Positions 7,947 through 16,877 of a stretch of 27,040 bases of DNA are shown piece by piece (within the stretch, counting starts at the first letter, position 1; each line of letters opens with the position of its first letter). The DNA is from JAMXLO01 sp041487355 (lineage in GTDB: Bacteria; Pseudomonadota; Alphaproteobacteria; Acetobacterales; Acetobacteraceae), in NCBI GenBank assembly GCA_041487355.1, contig JBGPND010000053.1, positions 1 through 27,040 of the forward strand. Direction: 5' to 3'. The notes under the pieces were generated by a model, which had not been told where the DNA came from, ran no database searches, and was given only the letters and a program-made list of their open reading frames with translations. A program made the position numbers and the translations under genes.

Positions 7947-8270
7947 ATGGCCTTCTACGAACTCCGCCAGTACAAGGTACGGCCCGGCAAGATGGACGAG
8001 TGGGTCAAGATCATGGAGGAGGAGATCATCCCCTTCCAGGTGTCCAAGGGCATGGTGATCTGCGGCAGCTTCCGCGGCGAGACGGATGATTCCGTCTATG
8101 TCTGGATCCGCCGCTTCGACAGCGAAGCCCAGCGTGAGGCGCTCTACAAGGCGGTCTACGAGACCGATTACTGGAAGACCAAGATTGCGCCACGGGTTCC
8201 CGAGTGTCTGGACCGCGAGAAGAACGTCATCACCCGGATCATCCCGACCCCGAAGTCGACGGTGCAGTAG
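7947..8270 (+). CDS. NIPSNAP family protein
   Basis: A 107-residue protein that fits the NIPSNAP family, a ferredoxin-like dimeric alpha/beta barrel fold of uncertain biochemical role. The opening AFYELRQYKVRPGKMDEWV (residues 2-20) is the family signature, followed by the strand-forming VYVWIRRFDSEAQRE at 50-64 and the TDYWKT segment. ATG at 7947 follows GAGAGGAGA at proper spacing; the upstream in-frame extension runs through the repeat element and is not credible. It stands alone, between the palindromic repeat and an oppositely oriented gene. NIPSNAP genes often sit near catabolic or CoA-ester genes, but no specific partner can be named. Confidence 0.88.
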   Translation: MAFYELRQYKVRPGKMDEWVKIMEEEIIPFQVSKGMVICGSFRGETDDSVYVWIRRFDSEAQREALYKAVYETDYWKTKIAPRVPECLDREKNVITRIIPTPKSTVQ

Positions 8271-8414
8271 CGGCCTGCGCGGATCGGGCGCCAGCGCGCA
8301 CGGGCCGGTGCCTTGCCCGTCGACCGAGAGCCCCAGCCATAGCAGCAGCGACGAAGCAGGGACCTGCACCGGTGGAGTAGGCGGCGTCGGGTCGGGTACC
8401 GTCGCGCGGCGGCC

Positions 8415-8789
8415 TCAAGCCGTCACGTTGACCTTGCCCGTCTCCGGCGCCCCACTCGCTGCTTGCGTTGCCGAGCCTGCGCCGGAACTGGCCGGAGCCC
8501 GCGGCAGAGTCACATGCTGGCCGAGCGCCCTCGCGGCTGCCGCGATCTGCTTGCCGAGGGCGGACAGAATTCTGGCGTCCGCGCCGCGTGATTGGTCATA
8601 CGTGTAGTTGACCAACAGCCGGTTCAGTGCGGCCTGCTGTTGCCATCTCGATGCGGCGGCGGATCCAGCCGGTGGTTGCGCCGCCTCCGTGCCAGTGGCG
8701 GTATTCGCTGGCGCAGCAGCTTCTGGGGGAGGCGCGGCGCTCTTCGGGATGTGCGTGGCCGCCGAGGCGGCGGTGATTGGCATTGGCAT
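8415..8789 (-). CDS. Ala/Pro-rich protein of unknown function
   Basis: About 124 residues from the ATG at 8789 (MPMPITAASAATH). Earlier in-frame ATGs at 8849 and 8903 are possible, and none has a clear Shine-Dalgarno site. The N-terminal half is low-complexity Ala/Pro/Thr. The C-terminal half has an amphipathic, helix-like segment, WQQQAALNRLLVNYTYDQS, followed by GADARILSALGKQIAAAARAL and a QHVTLP tail. I do not recognise a named family. No membrane segment or signal peptide is evident in the short form. It is convergent with the NIPSNAP gene (144-bp gap with nothing else visible) and divergent from prfC. It could still be a chance open frame in GC-rich DNA, but the helical block looks protein-like. 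Confidence 0.5.
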   Translation of the reverse strand: MPMPITAASAATHIPKSAAPPPEAAAPANTATGTEAAQPPAGSAAASRWQQQAALNRLLVNYTYDQSRGADARILSALGKQIAAAARALGQHVTLPRAPASSGAGSATQAASGAPETGKVNVTA

Positions 8790-8961
8790 GACGCGTCCGT
8801 TCGGCAAGAGGTGACCGTCGCCGTCACTTTTTGCCGGCCGCCCCAACATAAGGGCACCGACTGGATAAGAAACTGTGACTATCCACCATGTCAGCAGGTT
8901 CATCTCCCGGCCGGACGACCTGACGCCACACCACCTCTGGTTTCCCCCGCCGCCTCCCTAT

Positions 8962-9021
8962 ATGAGGCCTGTGGCGCCGGGCGGGTCCCCTCCCCGGCGC
9001 CTTCGCATGAGGCCCGTATGA
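8962..9021 (+). promoter_or_regulatory. Possible leader ORF and hairpin before prfC
   Basis: An ATG at 8962 opens a 19-codon frame (MRPVAPGGSPPRRLRMRPV) whose UGA stop overlaps the prfC start as ATGA (9018-9021). Inside it, GGCGCCGGG at 8973-8981 can pair with CCCGGCGCC at 8993-9001 as a 9-bp stem. The block ATGAGGCC occurs on both sides of the hairpin (8962-8969 and 9007-9014), and the second copy supplies the likely ribosome site of prfC. No good Shine-Dalgarno site precedes the leader ATG. A control role is inference only. Confidence 0.35.
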
Positions 9022-10574
9022 CCGACCGCCCCCCTGGCGACCCCGTCGCCGAGATCGCCCGCCGCCGCACCTTCGCGATCATCTCGCACCCCGACGCCGG
9101 CAAGACCACGCTCACCGAGCACCTGCTGCGCGCCGGCGGCGCCATCCAGCTGGCCGGCAACGTGCGCGCCAAGGGCGAGCGCCGCCGCACCCGCTCGGAC
9201 TGGATGGGCATCGAGCGCGAGCGCGGCATCTCCGTGGTGACCTCGGTGATGACCTTCGAGCATGCCGGCTGCGTGTTCAACCTGCTCGACACGCCGGGCC
9301 ACGAGGACTTCTCCGAGGATACCTACCGCACGCTCACCGCGGTCGATTCCGCCGTCATGGTGATCGATGCGGCCAAGGGCATCGAAGCGCGCACCCGCAA
9401 GCTGTTCGAGATCTGCCGCCTGCGCGACATCCCGATCGTGACCTTCATCAACAAGATGGACCGCGAGAGCCGCGACCCGATCGAACTGCTGGACGAGATC
9501 GCCTCCACGCTGGCGCTCGACACCGCTCCGGTGACCTGGCCGGTGGGGCGCGCGGCCGAGTTCGCCGGCACCTACGACCTGCGCTCGCGGCAGATGCGGC
9601 TGACCGCGGAACTGGCACAGTCCGACCCACGGATGCAGGCGCTGGCAGACGAGGTGGACCTGATCCGCGCGGCCCTGCCGGAATTCGAGCCCGCAGCGTT
9701 CAACGCCGGCCATCTCACTCCGGTCTATTTCGGCAGCGCCATCAAGGGCATCGGGGTCGCCGATCTGCTCGACGGGCTGGCGGAATACGGCCCGCCGCCG
9801 CGCGCGCAGAAGGCGGACACCCGCACGGTGGATGCCAGCGAACCCGGCCTCACCGCGCTGGTGTTCAAGATCCAGGCGAACATGGACCCCAACCACCGCG
9901 ACCGCATCGCCTTCGCGCGCGTCTGTTCCGGGCGGCTGGCGCGCGGCATGCGGCTGAAGCAGGTGCGCACCGGCAAGTCGATCCCGCTGCACGCGCCGCA
10001 GTTCTTCTTCGCCCGCGAGCGCGAGCTGGCCGAGGAGGCGTTCGCCGGCGACGTGGTCGGCATTCCCAACCACGGCACGCTGCGCATCGGCGACACGCTG
10101 ACCGACGGCGAGGACATCAACTTCCTCGGCGTGCCGTATTTCGCGCCCGAAATCCTGCGCCGCGTGCGGCTGGACGAGGCGATGAAGGCGAAGAAGCTGC
10201 GCCAGGCGCTGGCCGAACTGGCGGAGGAGGGGGTGGTGCAGTTGTTCCGCCCGCAGGACGGCGCCGCGCCGCTGGTGGGGGTGGTCGGCACGCTGCAGCT
10301 CGACGTGCTGGCCGCGCGGCTGGCCGGCGAATACGGCGTGGCCATCGGTTTCGAGGCCACACCCTATGGCCTGGCGCGCTGGGTCTCATCGGACGACAGG
10401 CGCGCGCTGCAGAAATTCATCGCCGAGAACCGCGGCGCGATGGCCGATGACGTGGACGGCGATCCGGTGTTCCTCGCCACCTCGGCCTTCATGATGCGGC
10501 GGGCGGCGGAACTGGCCCCGGCGCTGCACTTCCGCGACATCAAGGATGTGCGCGCGGAAAAAGTGGCGGCCTGA
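9018..10574 (+). CDS. prfC: Peptide chain release factor 3 (RF3)
   Basis: A 518-residue translational GTPase that removes RF1/RF2 from the ribosome after peptide release. G1 is SHPDAGKT at residues 23-30, the switch region ERERGISVVTSVM is at 66-78, G3 is DTPGHEDF at 91-98, G4 is NKMD at 145-148, and GSAIKGIG is the G5-like motif. The RF3-specific reading SVVTSVM, where EF-G has other residues, and the length separate it from EF-G and LepA. ATG at 9018 is chosen because it starts the conserved region with TGAGG nearby. A long in-frame extension upstream to 8592 runs through the neighbouring gene and is rejected. It stands alone on the plus strand. Cytoplasmic. Confidence 0.96.
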   Translation: MTDRPPGDPVAEIARRRTFAIISHPDAGKTTLTEHLLRAGGAIQLAGNVRAKGERRRTRSDWMGIERERGISVVTSVMTFEHAGCVFNLLDTPGHEDFSEDTYRTLTAVDSAVMVIDAAKGIEARTRKLFEICRLRDIPIVTFINKMDRESRDPIELLDEIASTLALDTAPVTWPVGRAAEFAGTYDLRSRQMRLTAELAQSDPRMQALADEVDLIRAALPEFEPAAFNAGHLTPVYFGSAIKGIGVADLLDGLAEYGPPPRAQKADTRTVDASEPGLTALVFKIQANMDPNHRDRIAFARVCSGRLARGMRLKQVRTGKSIPLHAPQFFFARERELAEEAFAGDVVGIPNHGTLRIGDTLTDGEDINFLGVPYFAPEILRRVRLDEAMKAKKLRQALAELAEEGVVQLFRPQDGAAPLVGVVGTLQLDVLAARLAGEYGVAIGFEATPYGLARWVSSDDRRALQKFIAENRGAMADDVDGDPVFLATSAFMMRRAAELAPALHFRDIKDVRAEKVAA

Positions 10575-10689
10575 GGTTCAGCCGCCTGGAGGTCTGGCCT
10601 GCGCCGTCGGTCGTGCAGCATGCGGTCAACAAGGGTGCGGCGACCACAATGGCGAGCGGTGCCAGGGCGATGGCCGACTTCCTCTGCAT
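10540..10689 (-). CDS. Small lipoprotein, entericidin-like, probably frameshifted
   Basis: A 49-residue frame beginning MQRKSAIALAPLAIVVAAPL, with the lipobox LLTAC at residues 20-24. A lipoprotein signal would be cut before Cys24. AAGGAAG lies upstream of the ATG. The residues after the Cys (CTTDGAGQ) resemble the CNT-x-G-x-GQD motif of entericidin A/B lipoproteins. In this frame it continues into unrelated residues and ends inside the 3' end of prfC on the other strand. In the next frame the same DNA reads DLQAAEPQAA, which is how an entericidin would continue. A single-base indel near 10580 may therefore have broken it. Short length makes this tentative. Confidence 0.35.
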   Translation of the reverse strand: MQRKSAIALAPLAIVVAAPLLTACCTTDGAGQTSRRLNLRPPLFPRAHP

Positions 10690-11058
10690 CGTGCTTGCTT
10701 CCTTGGCCCATCAGCCGAAATGGCTGACGATCTCGTTTCCGTGCAGCCAAGAACAGGTCACAGTCCAGTGACTATCGTTACCAGTTCGCCGCGTAGATCA
10801 TAACGTATTGCGGCGGCATTTGATCAAACACGCCGACCGCCTTAGAAGGGCATATGAGATTGCCTTCATCCGTTATTGACCCGCCTCGGCGAGATGCCGC
10901 AAGCGGTGCACTGGTCGATCGGACAGCGCCAGCGGCCATTAATCGCCGCCAGGACTATTTCTCTGGTTGAAGAAATTGTTGCCACTGATCCAGTTGTACA
11001 ATAATTTGTACGGGATGCAGCTCGAGAATTCCGGCTTCGACCGGAAACAGGGGGCGGC
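10690..11058. other. Gene-free stretch after prfC
   Basis: No convincing gene is seen. Small palindromes include GTCAC-N6-GTGAC at 10757-10772, TTTGATCAAA at 10819-10828 and GTACAA-TAAT-TTGTAC at 10996-11011. The last is 47 bp before the next start codon and could be an operator, which is not established. A 36-codon frame from the ATG at about 10894 ends in this palindrome and resembles nothing I know. Base composition is less GC-biased than in the flanking genes. Confidence 0.4.
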
Positions 11059-11309
11059 ATGGTCGGCTATCGTTGCTACATCCTCGACGCCGAGGGTCGT
11101 ATCCTTCAGGCATATGAGATCGAGTGCGAAGACGATGCCCAGGCTGAGTCTGCCCCCGGGACCTTCTCGCCCGGGACCCGTATCATCGCTCGGTCGAGGT
11201 GTGGGAGCGCACGCGCCGGATCATGAAGCTGAAACGTGACGCGGCGGTTGGCCTGCGGCTCGCCCGCCGCCTGCAACGGGCGAGGCGTCCCCTCGGCTCG
11301 GTGGTCTGA
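11059..11309 (+). pseudogene. Small conserved-type protein gene broken by a one-base frameshift
   Basis: From the ATG at 11059 (AGGGGG just upstream) the frame reads MVGYRCYILDAEGRILQAYE and then IECEDDAQAESA. At about 11145-11150 it meets a run of five Cs, after which the original frame gives unlike residues and stops at 11226. Shifting frame at the C-run gives RDLLARDPYHRSVEVWERTR, then RIMKLKRDAAVGLRL, ending with TGA at 11307-11309. The total of 251 bases is one base short of a multiple of three, as a single-base deletion would give. The joined product would be about 83 residues. It resembles a family of short alphaproteobacterial proteins of unknown function that I know only by pattern. 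Either the gene is dead or there is a sequencing error in the homopolymer. Confidence 0.65.
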
Positions 11310-11412
11310 AACCGCCCGCGCACGGGCCGGTCGTCACATCGTGCTTCGGCCGAGACGCGATCGGCGCAGGGGAACGGGAGCGGGCTACGCGGCCGGTCGT
11401 AAACGATCGGCG

Positions 11413-11441
11413 TTGACTTACACTGCCGCCGCCGATACCAA
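11413..11441 (+). promoter_or_regulatory. Candidate sigma-70 promoter for the ABC operon
   Basis: TTGACT at 11413-11418 and TACCAA at 11436-11441 are separated by 17 bp. The -35 box is good and the -10 box is weak. It lies 64 bp before the likely TTG start of the first ATPase. A 10-bp direct repeat, GGCCGGTCGT, occurs upstream at 11325-11334 and 11391-11400 and could be a binding site. Neither role is proven. Confidence 0.35.
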
Positions 11442-11505
11442 GGCCACCGCTACCAAGAAAAGAAACACCAAGCGCAAGTCACAGGGGCTGCGTCGGGGAG
11501 GGGTA

Positions 11506-12503
11506 TTGCCACCACTCCTGGAAGTGAAGGATCTGCACACCGAATTCCGCACCGGTGCGGGAGTCGTGCGTGCTGTCGACGGCATCTCCTACACGGTAGA
11601 GCCGGGTGAGACCGTGGCGATCGTCGGCGAGAGCGGGTCCGGCAAGTCGGTCGGCGCGCTGTCGGTGCTGCGGCTGATCCCCGATCCCCCCGGCCGCATC
11701 ACACACGGCGAGATTCTGTTCGCTGGCCGCGATATCATGCAACTCTCGGATGCAGAGATGCGCGAAGTTCGCGGCGGCGAGATCGGCATGGTGTTCCAGG
11801 AGCCGATGACCTCGCTCAACCCGGTGCTCACCATCGGCCGGCAGATCACCGAAACCCTCGAACAGCACCGCGGAGCGGACCGGGCGACGGCACAGAAGCG
11901 GGCAATCGAGCTGCTCGGCCTGGTCGGCATCGCCGATGCGGCGCGACGACTGAAGCAGTATCCGCATCAGCTTTCCGGTGGCATGCGCCAGCGCATCATG
12001 ATCGCGATCGCGCTGGCGTGCGATCCCAAGCTGATCATCGCGGATGAACCGACCACCGCGCTCGACGTGACGATCCAGGCGCAGATTCTCGAACTGATGA
12101 AGGACCTGACGCGCCGGCTGAACGTCGCGCTGATCATCATCACCCACAATCTTGGCGTGGTGGCGCGTTACGCCAACCGGGTGAACGTGATGTACGCGGG
12201 GCGCATGGTCGAGAGCGGGCCGGCGGCGGACGTCTATCACAACCCGCGGCACCCCTATACGATGGCACTGCTGCGCTCCGTGCCGCGGCTCGATCACCCG
12301 CGGCAGGAGCGGCTCGACCCGGTCGAAGGCCAGCCGCCGGATCTGACGCGACTGGATGCCGGCTGCGCATTTCGCCCGCGTTGCCGCTTCGCTGTGGAGG
12401 CCTGCGCCGGCGCGCGACCTTCGCTCGAACAGGCCGGCGGGCCGGGACACCTCGCCGCCTGCTTCCAGAGCCACGTCGTCGGGCGCGAGACAGGAGCAGC
12501 GGC

Positions 12504-12507
<4 letters not shown>
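11506..12507 (+). CDS. Oligopeptide/nickel-type ABC transporter ATPase (DppD-like)
   Basis: About 333 residues from a TTG start at 11506, chosen because GGGGAGGGG sits directly before it and homology begins here (PPLLEVKDLHTEF). The frame stays open upstream to 11236 but runs through the frameshifted gene. Walker A GESGSGKS is at residues 41-48, the Q-loop Q98 in FQEP, the signature LSGGM at 156-160, and Walker B LIIADE at 176-181, followed by the D-loop. The C-terminal oligopeptide-transporter domain has HPYTMALL and four cysteines (GC, RC, AC, AC) spaced like the Fe-S-type cluster reported in some DppD proteins. It powers import across the inner membrane. It overlaps the next ATPase gene by 4 bases (ATGA). 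Confidence 0.92.
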
Positions 12508-13502
<995 letters not shown>

Positions 13503-13506
13503 TGGT

Positions 13507-13578
13507 GATGGGTTTCGCTGCGCTCAACCAATCCTACAAGTTTGGGCGTAGGATGGGTTGAGCCCTGCGAAACCCATC
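13507..13578. repeat. Inverted-repeat element, copy 2
   Basis: Arms at 13507-13537 and 13548-13578 are reverse complements with few mismatches around a 10-bp loop. The arms match copy 1 at 2563-2647 (GATGGGTTTCGCTGCGCTC and GTAGGATGGGTTGAGC cores); the loops differ. It lies between the ATPase genes and the first binding protein. As RNA it would form a strong hairpin without a U-run, so it may reduce or protect transcript rather than terminate it. Confidence 0.85.
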
Positions 13579-13634
13579 GAACCTGGTGGGGATGCAGACG
13601 CCGCGACTGACAAGACCATAGGGAAGTAACGACG

Positions 13635-15227
13635 ATGCGATCAGCCTTGATGGCGATTATCCTGGGGACCGCGCTGGCCGCGCCGGCGATGGCCGACGAG
13701 ACGCCGAAGCGTGGCGGCACGCTCACCTACATGATTCCAGCCGACGCGCCGCCGACGCTCGACGGTCACCGCGAGACCACCTATGCCACCGTGCACGCGG
13801 CCGCGCCGTTCTACAGCGTGCTGATCCGCATCAATCCGATGAACCCGTCATCGCCCGACGATTTCGTGTGCGACCTCTGCACCGAGATGCCGAAGCCGAC
13901 CGATGACGGCAAGATCTGGACATTCAAGATCCGCGATGGCGTAAAGTGGCACGACGGATCGCCGCTCACCGCCAATGACGTGGCGGCAAGCTGGCAGGAG
14001 ATCATCCATCCGCGGCCCGGTATCTCCAGCGCGCGCGAGAGCTACTTCGTCATGGTCGACAAGGTGGCGGCGCCCGATCCGTCGACCGTGGTGTTCCACC
14101 TGAAATTTGCCACCAGCGCGTTCCTGCCGGCGCTCGCCGATCCGTTCGCCTGGATCTACAAGAAGGAGATTCTCGACAGGGACCCGCATTGGTACGAAAA
14201 GAACATCATGGGCAGCGGGCCGTTCAAATTTGTCGAATATCAAATCGGCCAGTCGATCAAGGGCGTGCGCAACCCGGACTACTATCACAAGGGCCTGCCG
14301 TATCTGGATGGCTTCGTCGGCATCTTCGCCGACAAGCAGGCGGTGCGGATCGACGCGATCCGTGCCGACCGCGCGGCGATGGAGTTCCGCGGCCTGCCGC
14401 CTTCGGCGCGCGATCAACTGGTGAAGGAGCTGGGTGGCAAGATCACCGTGCAGACCAGCGACTGGAACTGCGTGAACATGATCACGCCGAACCACAAGAA
14501 GAAGCCGTTCGACGACGTGCGCGTCCGACGCGCACTGATCCTGGCGATCGACCAGTGGCACGGCGCGGACGCACTGGCCAAGATCGCCAATGTGCGCACC
14601 GTGGGCGGCATCGTGTTCCCCGGCTCGCCTCTCGCTGCCACCAAGGAGGAGCTGCAGAAGCTTCCCGGCTACTGGCCCGACATCGAGAAGTCGCGTGCCG
14701 AGGCGAAGCGCCTGCTGAAGGAAGCCGGCGCCGAGGGGCTTAGCTTCGAGCTGCTGAACCGCAACGTCGATCAGCCGTACAAATACATCGCCACCTGGGT
14801 GATCGACGAGTGGAGCAAGATCGGCGTCAAGGTGACACAGAAGGTGCTGCCGACCGGCCCGTTCTTCGATGCGCTGCGCAACAATGCGTTCGACGTGACC
14901 GTGGATTTCAATTGTCAGGGACTGGTGAATCCGCTCATGGATGTCGGCAAGTTCCTGCCGCACTCGGTCTATACCGAGAACTACGGGAACTACGATGACC
15001 AGAAGGACATCGATCTCTACCAGGCACTGTTGCACGAAACCGACCCGACGAAGCAGCGCACGCTGATGCGCGAGTTCGAGACCTACGTGCTCGATACCCA
15101 GGCGCATATGTACATGATGCCGTGGTGGAGCCGGATCGTGCCCTATCGATCCTATGTGAAGGGCTGGAAGATCAGCCCGAGCCACTACGTCAATCAGGAC
15201 CTGGCGACCATCTGGCTGGACGAATAG
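13635..15227 (+). CDS. ABC transporter solute-binding protein, family 5 (copy A)
   Basis: 530 residues, a periplasmic extracellular solute-binding protein family 5 member (peptide/nickel/opine class). A Sec signal peptide spans residues 1-20 with a likely cut at AMA|DETPK. The mature start KRGGTLTY and the block TFKIRDGVKWHDGSPLTANDV are family signatures. There is no lipobox Cys, so it is soluble in the periplasm. Notable Cys residues are the CDLC pair near the start and single Cys in DWNC and NCQG. It is about 80% identical by eye to the next gene. The ATG at 13635 has GGGAAG upstream. It should deliver ligand to the permeases encoded downstream; ligand unknown. Confidence 0.93.
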   Translation: MRSALMAIILGTALAAPAMADETPKRGGTLTYMIPADAPPTLDGHRETTYATVHAAAPFYSVLIRINPMNPSSPDDFVCDLCTEMPKPTDDGKIWTFKIRDGVKWHDGSPLTANDVAASWQEIIHPRPGISSARESYFVMVDKVAAPDPSTVVFHLKFATSAFLPALADPFAWIYKKEILDRDPHWYEKNIMGSGPFKFVEYQIGQSIKGVRNPDYYHKGLPYLDGFVGIFADKQAVRIDAIRADRAAMEFRGLPPSARDQLVKELGGKITVQTSDWNCVNMITPNHKKKPFDDVRVRRALILAIDQWHGADALAKIANVRTVGGIVFPGSPLAATKEELQKLPGYWPDIEKSRAEAKRLLKEAGAEGLSFELLNRNVDQPYKYIATWVIDEWSKIGVKVTQKVLPTGPFFDALRNNAFDVTVDFNCQGLVNPLMDVGKFLPHSVYTENYGNYDDQKDIDLYQALLHETDPTKQRTLMREFETYVLDTQAHMYMMPWWSRIVPYRSYVKGWKISPSHYVNQDLATIWLDE

Positions 15228-15261
15228 AGCGCCGTACAGGCGCGAGGGGAGAACGACAGGA

Positions 15262-16860
15262 ATGCGATCAGGTGTATGGGTGGCGTGCGTCGGTGCGATG
15301 CTGGCGACTGCCCTCCCCGCTTCCGCCGCCGACACACCCAAACGTGGCGGCACGCTGACCTACCTCATCCCGGCCGATGCGCCGCCGAGCTTCGACGGGC
15401 ATCGCGAGACCACCTTCGCCACGGTGCATTCGGCGGCGCCGTTCTACAGCGTGCTGATCCGGGTCAATCCCGAGAACCCATCGTCCACCACCGATTTCGT
15501 GTGCGACCTCTGCACCGAGATGCCGAAACCGACCGATGACGGCAAGACCTACACGTTCAGGATTCGCGACGGCGTGAAATGGCATGACGGCACGCCGCTC
15601 ACCGCCTACGACGTGGCGGCAAGCTGGCAGGCGATCGTCCACCCGCCGCCGGGCGTGACCAGCGCCCGCGAGAGCTATTACATCATGGTCGATAAGGTCG
15701 AGGCACCCGACCCGGCGACGGTGGTGTTCCGCCTGAAGTTTGCCACCAGCGCATTCCTTCCGGCGATCGCCGATCCGTTCACCTGGGTCTACAAGAAGGA
15801 GGTCCTCGACAAGGACCCGCACTGGTACGAGAAGAACATCCTGGGCAGCGGGCCCTTCAAGTTTGCCGGCTACGAGGTCGGCCAGTCGATCAAGGGCGTG
15901 CGCAACCCGGACTACTACCACAAGGGGCTGCCGTATCTGGAAGGCTTCGTCGCGCTTTACGCCGCGAAGGAGAATGTGCGGGTCGACGCGATGCGCGCCG
16001 ACCGCGCGGCGATGGAGTTCCGCGGCCTGCCGCCCTCGGCGCAGGAACAGCTCGAGAAGGCGCTCGGCGACAAGCTCGCCGTGCAGACCAGCGACTGGAA
16101 CTGCGGCAACATGATCACCATCAATCACACGAAGAAGCCGTTCGACGACGTGCGGGTGCGCCGCGCGCTGGTGCTGGCGATCGATCAGTGGCACGGCGCG
16201 CCGGGGCTTTCGAAGATCGCGAATGTGCGGACTGTCGGTGGCCTGGTGTTCCCCGGCTCGCCGCTCGCCGCAACCAAGGAGGAGCTGCAACAGCTTGCCG
16301 GCTACTGGCCCGATATCGAGAAGTCGCGCGCCGAGGCGAAGCGCCTGCTGAAGGAAGCCGGCGCGGAGGGGCTTTCGTTCGAACTGTTGAACCGCAATGT
16401 GTTCCAGCCATACGGCTATGTCGGCACCTGGCTGATTGACGAGTGGAGCAAGATCGGCCTCAAGGTCACGCAGAAGGTGGTGCCAACGGGCCCCTGGTTC
16501 GACTCCATGCGAAGTGGCAACTTCTCCGTCGTGCTGGAAGCGAACTGCCAAGGTGTGGTCAACCCGCTGCTCGATGTCGGCAAGGTGCTGCCGCACGCGG
16601 TCTACACCGAGAACTACGGCAATTACGAAGACCAGAAGGAGATCGACCTCTACCAGCAAATGATCCACGAGACCGATTTCGCCAAGCAGCGCGCGCTGAT
16701 GCGCGAGTTCGAAAAGTACGTGCTGGACACCCAGGCGCATGCGTTCGTGATGACCTGGTGGTACCGGATCATCCCGCAATGGGCGTATGTGAAGGGCTGG
16801 AAGATCAGCACCAGCCATTTCGTCAATCAGGACCTGGCGACGATCTGGCTGGACAAATAG
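15262..16860 (+). CDS. ABC transporter solute-binding protein, family 5 (copy B)
   Basis: 532 residues, the tandem paralogue of the preceding gene, starting 34 bp after its stop with GAGGGGAGAA upstream. The Sec signal peptide MRSGVWVACVGAMLATALPA is followed by a probable ASA|A cut. It keeps the same KRGGTLTY, CDLC, DWNC and VKWHDG blocks. The two copies differ most at two patches: the segment after VxPTGP (about 16490-16545; WFDSMRSGNFSVVLEAN here, FFDALRNNAFDVTVDFN in copy A), and the C-terminal stretch AFVMTWWYRIIPQWA (about 16741-16785; MYMMPWWSRIVPYRS in copy A). Such patches could change ligand choice; that is inference. The downstream permease begins 17 bp later. Confidence 0.93.
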   Translation: MRSGVWVACVGAMLATALPASAADTPKRGGTLTYLIPADAPPSFDGHRETTFATVHSAAPFYSVLIRVNPENPSSTTDFVCDLCTEMPKPTDDGKTYTFRIRDGVKWHDGTPLTAYDVAASWQAIVHPPPGVTSARESYYIMVDKVEAPDPATVVFRLKFATSAFLPAIADPFTWVYKKEVLDKDPHWYEKNILGSGPFKFAGYEVGQSIKGVRNPDYYHKGLPYLEGFVALYAAKENVRVDAMRADRAAMEFRGLPPSAQEQLEKALGDKLAVQTSDWNCGNMITINHTKKPFDDVRVRRALVLAIDQWHGAPGLSKIANVRTVGGLVFPGSPLAATKEELQQLAGYWPDIEKSRAEAKRLLKEAGAEGLSFELLNRNVFQPYGYVGTWLIDEWSKIGLKVTQKVVPTGPWFDSMRSGNFSVVLEANCQGVVNPLLDVGKVLPHAVYTENYGNYEDQKEIDLYQQMIHETDFAKQRALMREFEKYVLDTQAHAFVMTWWYRIIPQWAYVKGWKISTSHFVNQDLATIWLDK

Positions 16861-16877
16861 GCGGGAGGGACGCAGCG

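Noticed and set aside
8271..8400. Minus-strand SSLLLWLGL segment resembling a PEP-CTERM tail
   Set aside because: No Pro-Glu-Pro, no basic cluster after it, and it lies in a frame antisense to the NIPSNAP gene end.
10840..10880. RRAYEIAF reading similar to part of the broken small gene at 11059
   Set aside because: Only about eight residues match and the frame stops at once; too short to call a duplicated fragment.
11236..11505. N-terminal extension of the first ABC ATPase
   Set aside because: It runs through the frameshifted small gene, has no ATPase-family similarity, and a good ribosome site lies right before the TTG at 11506.
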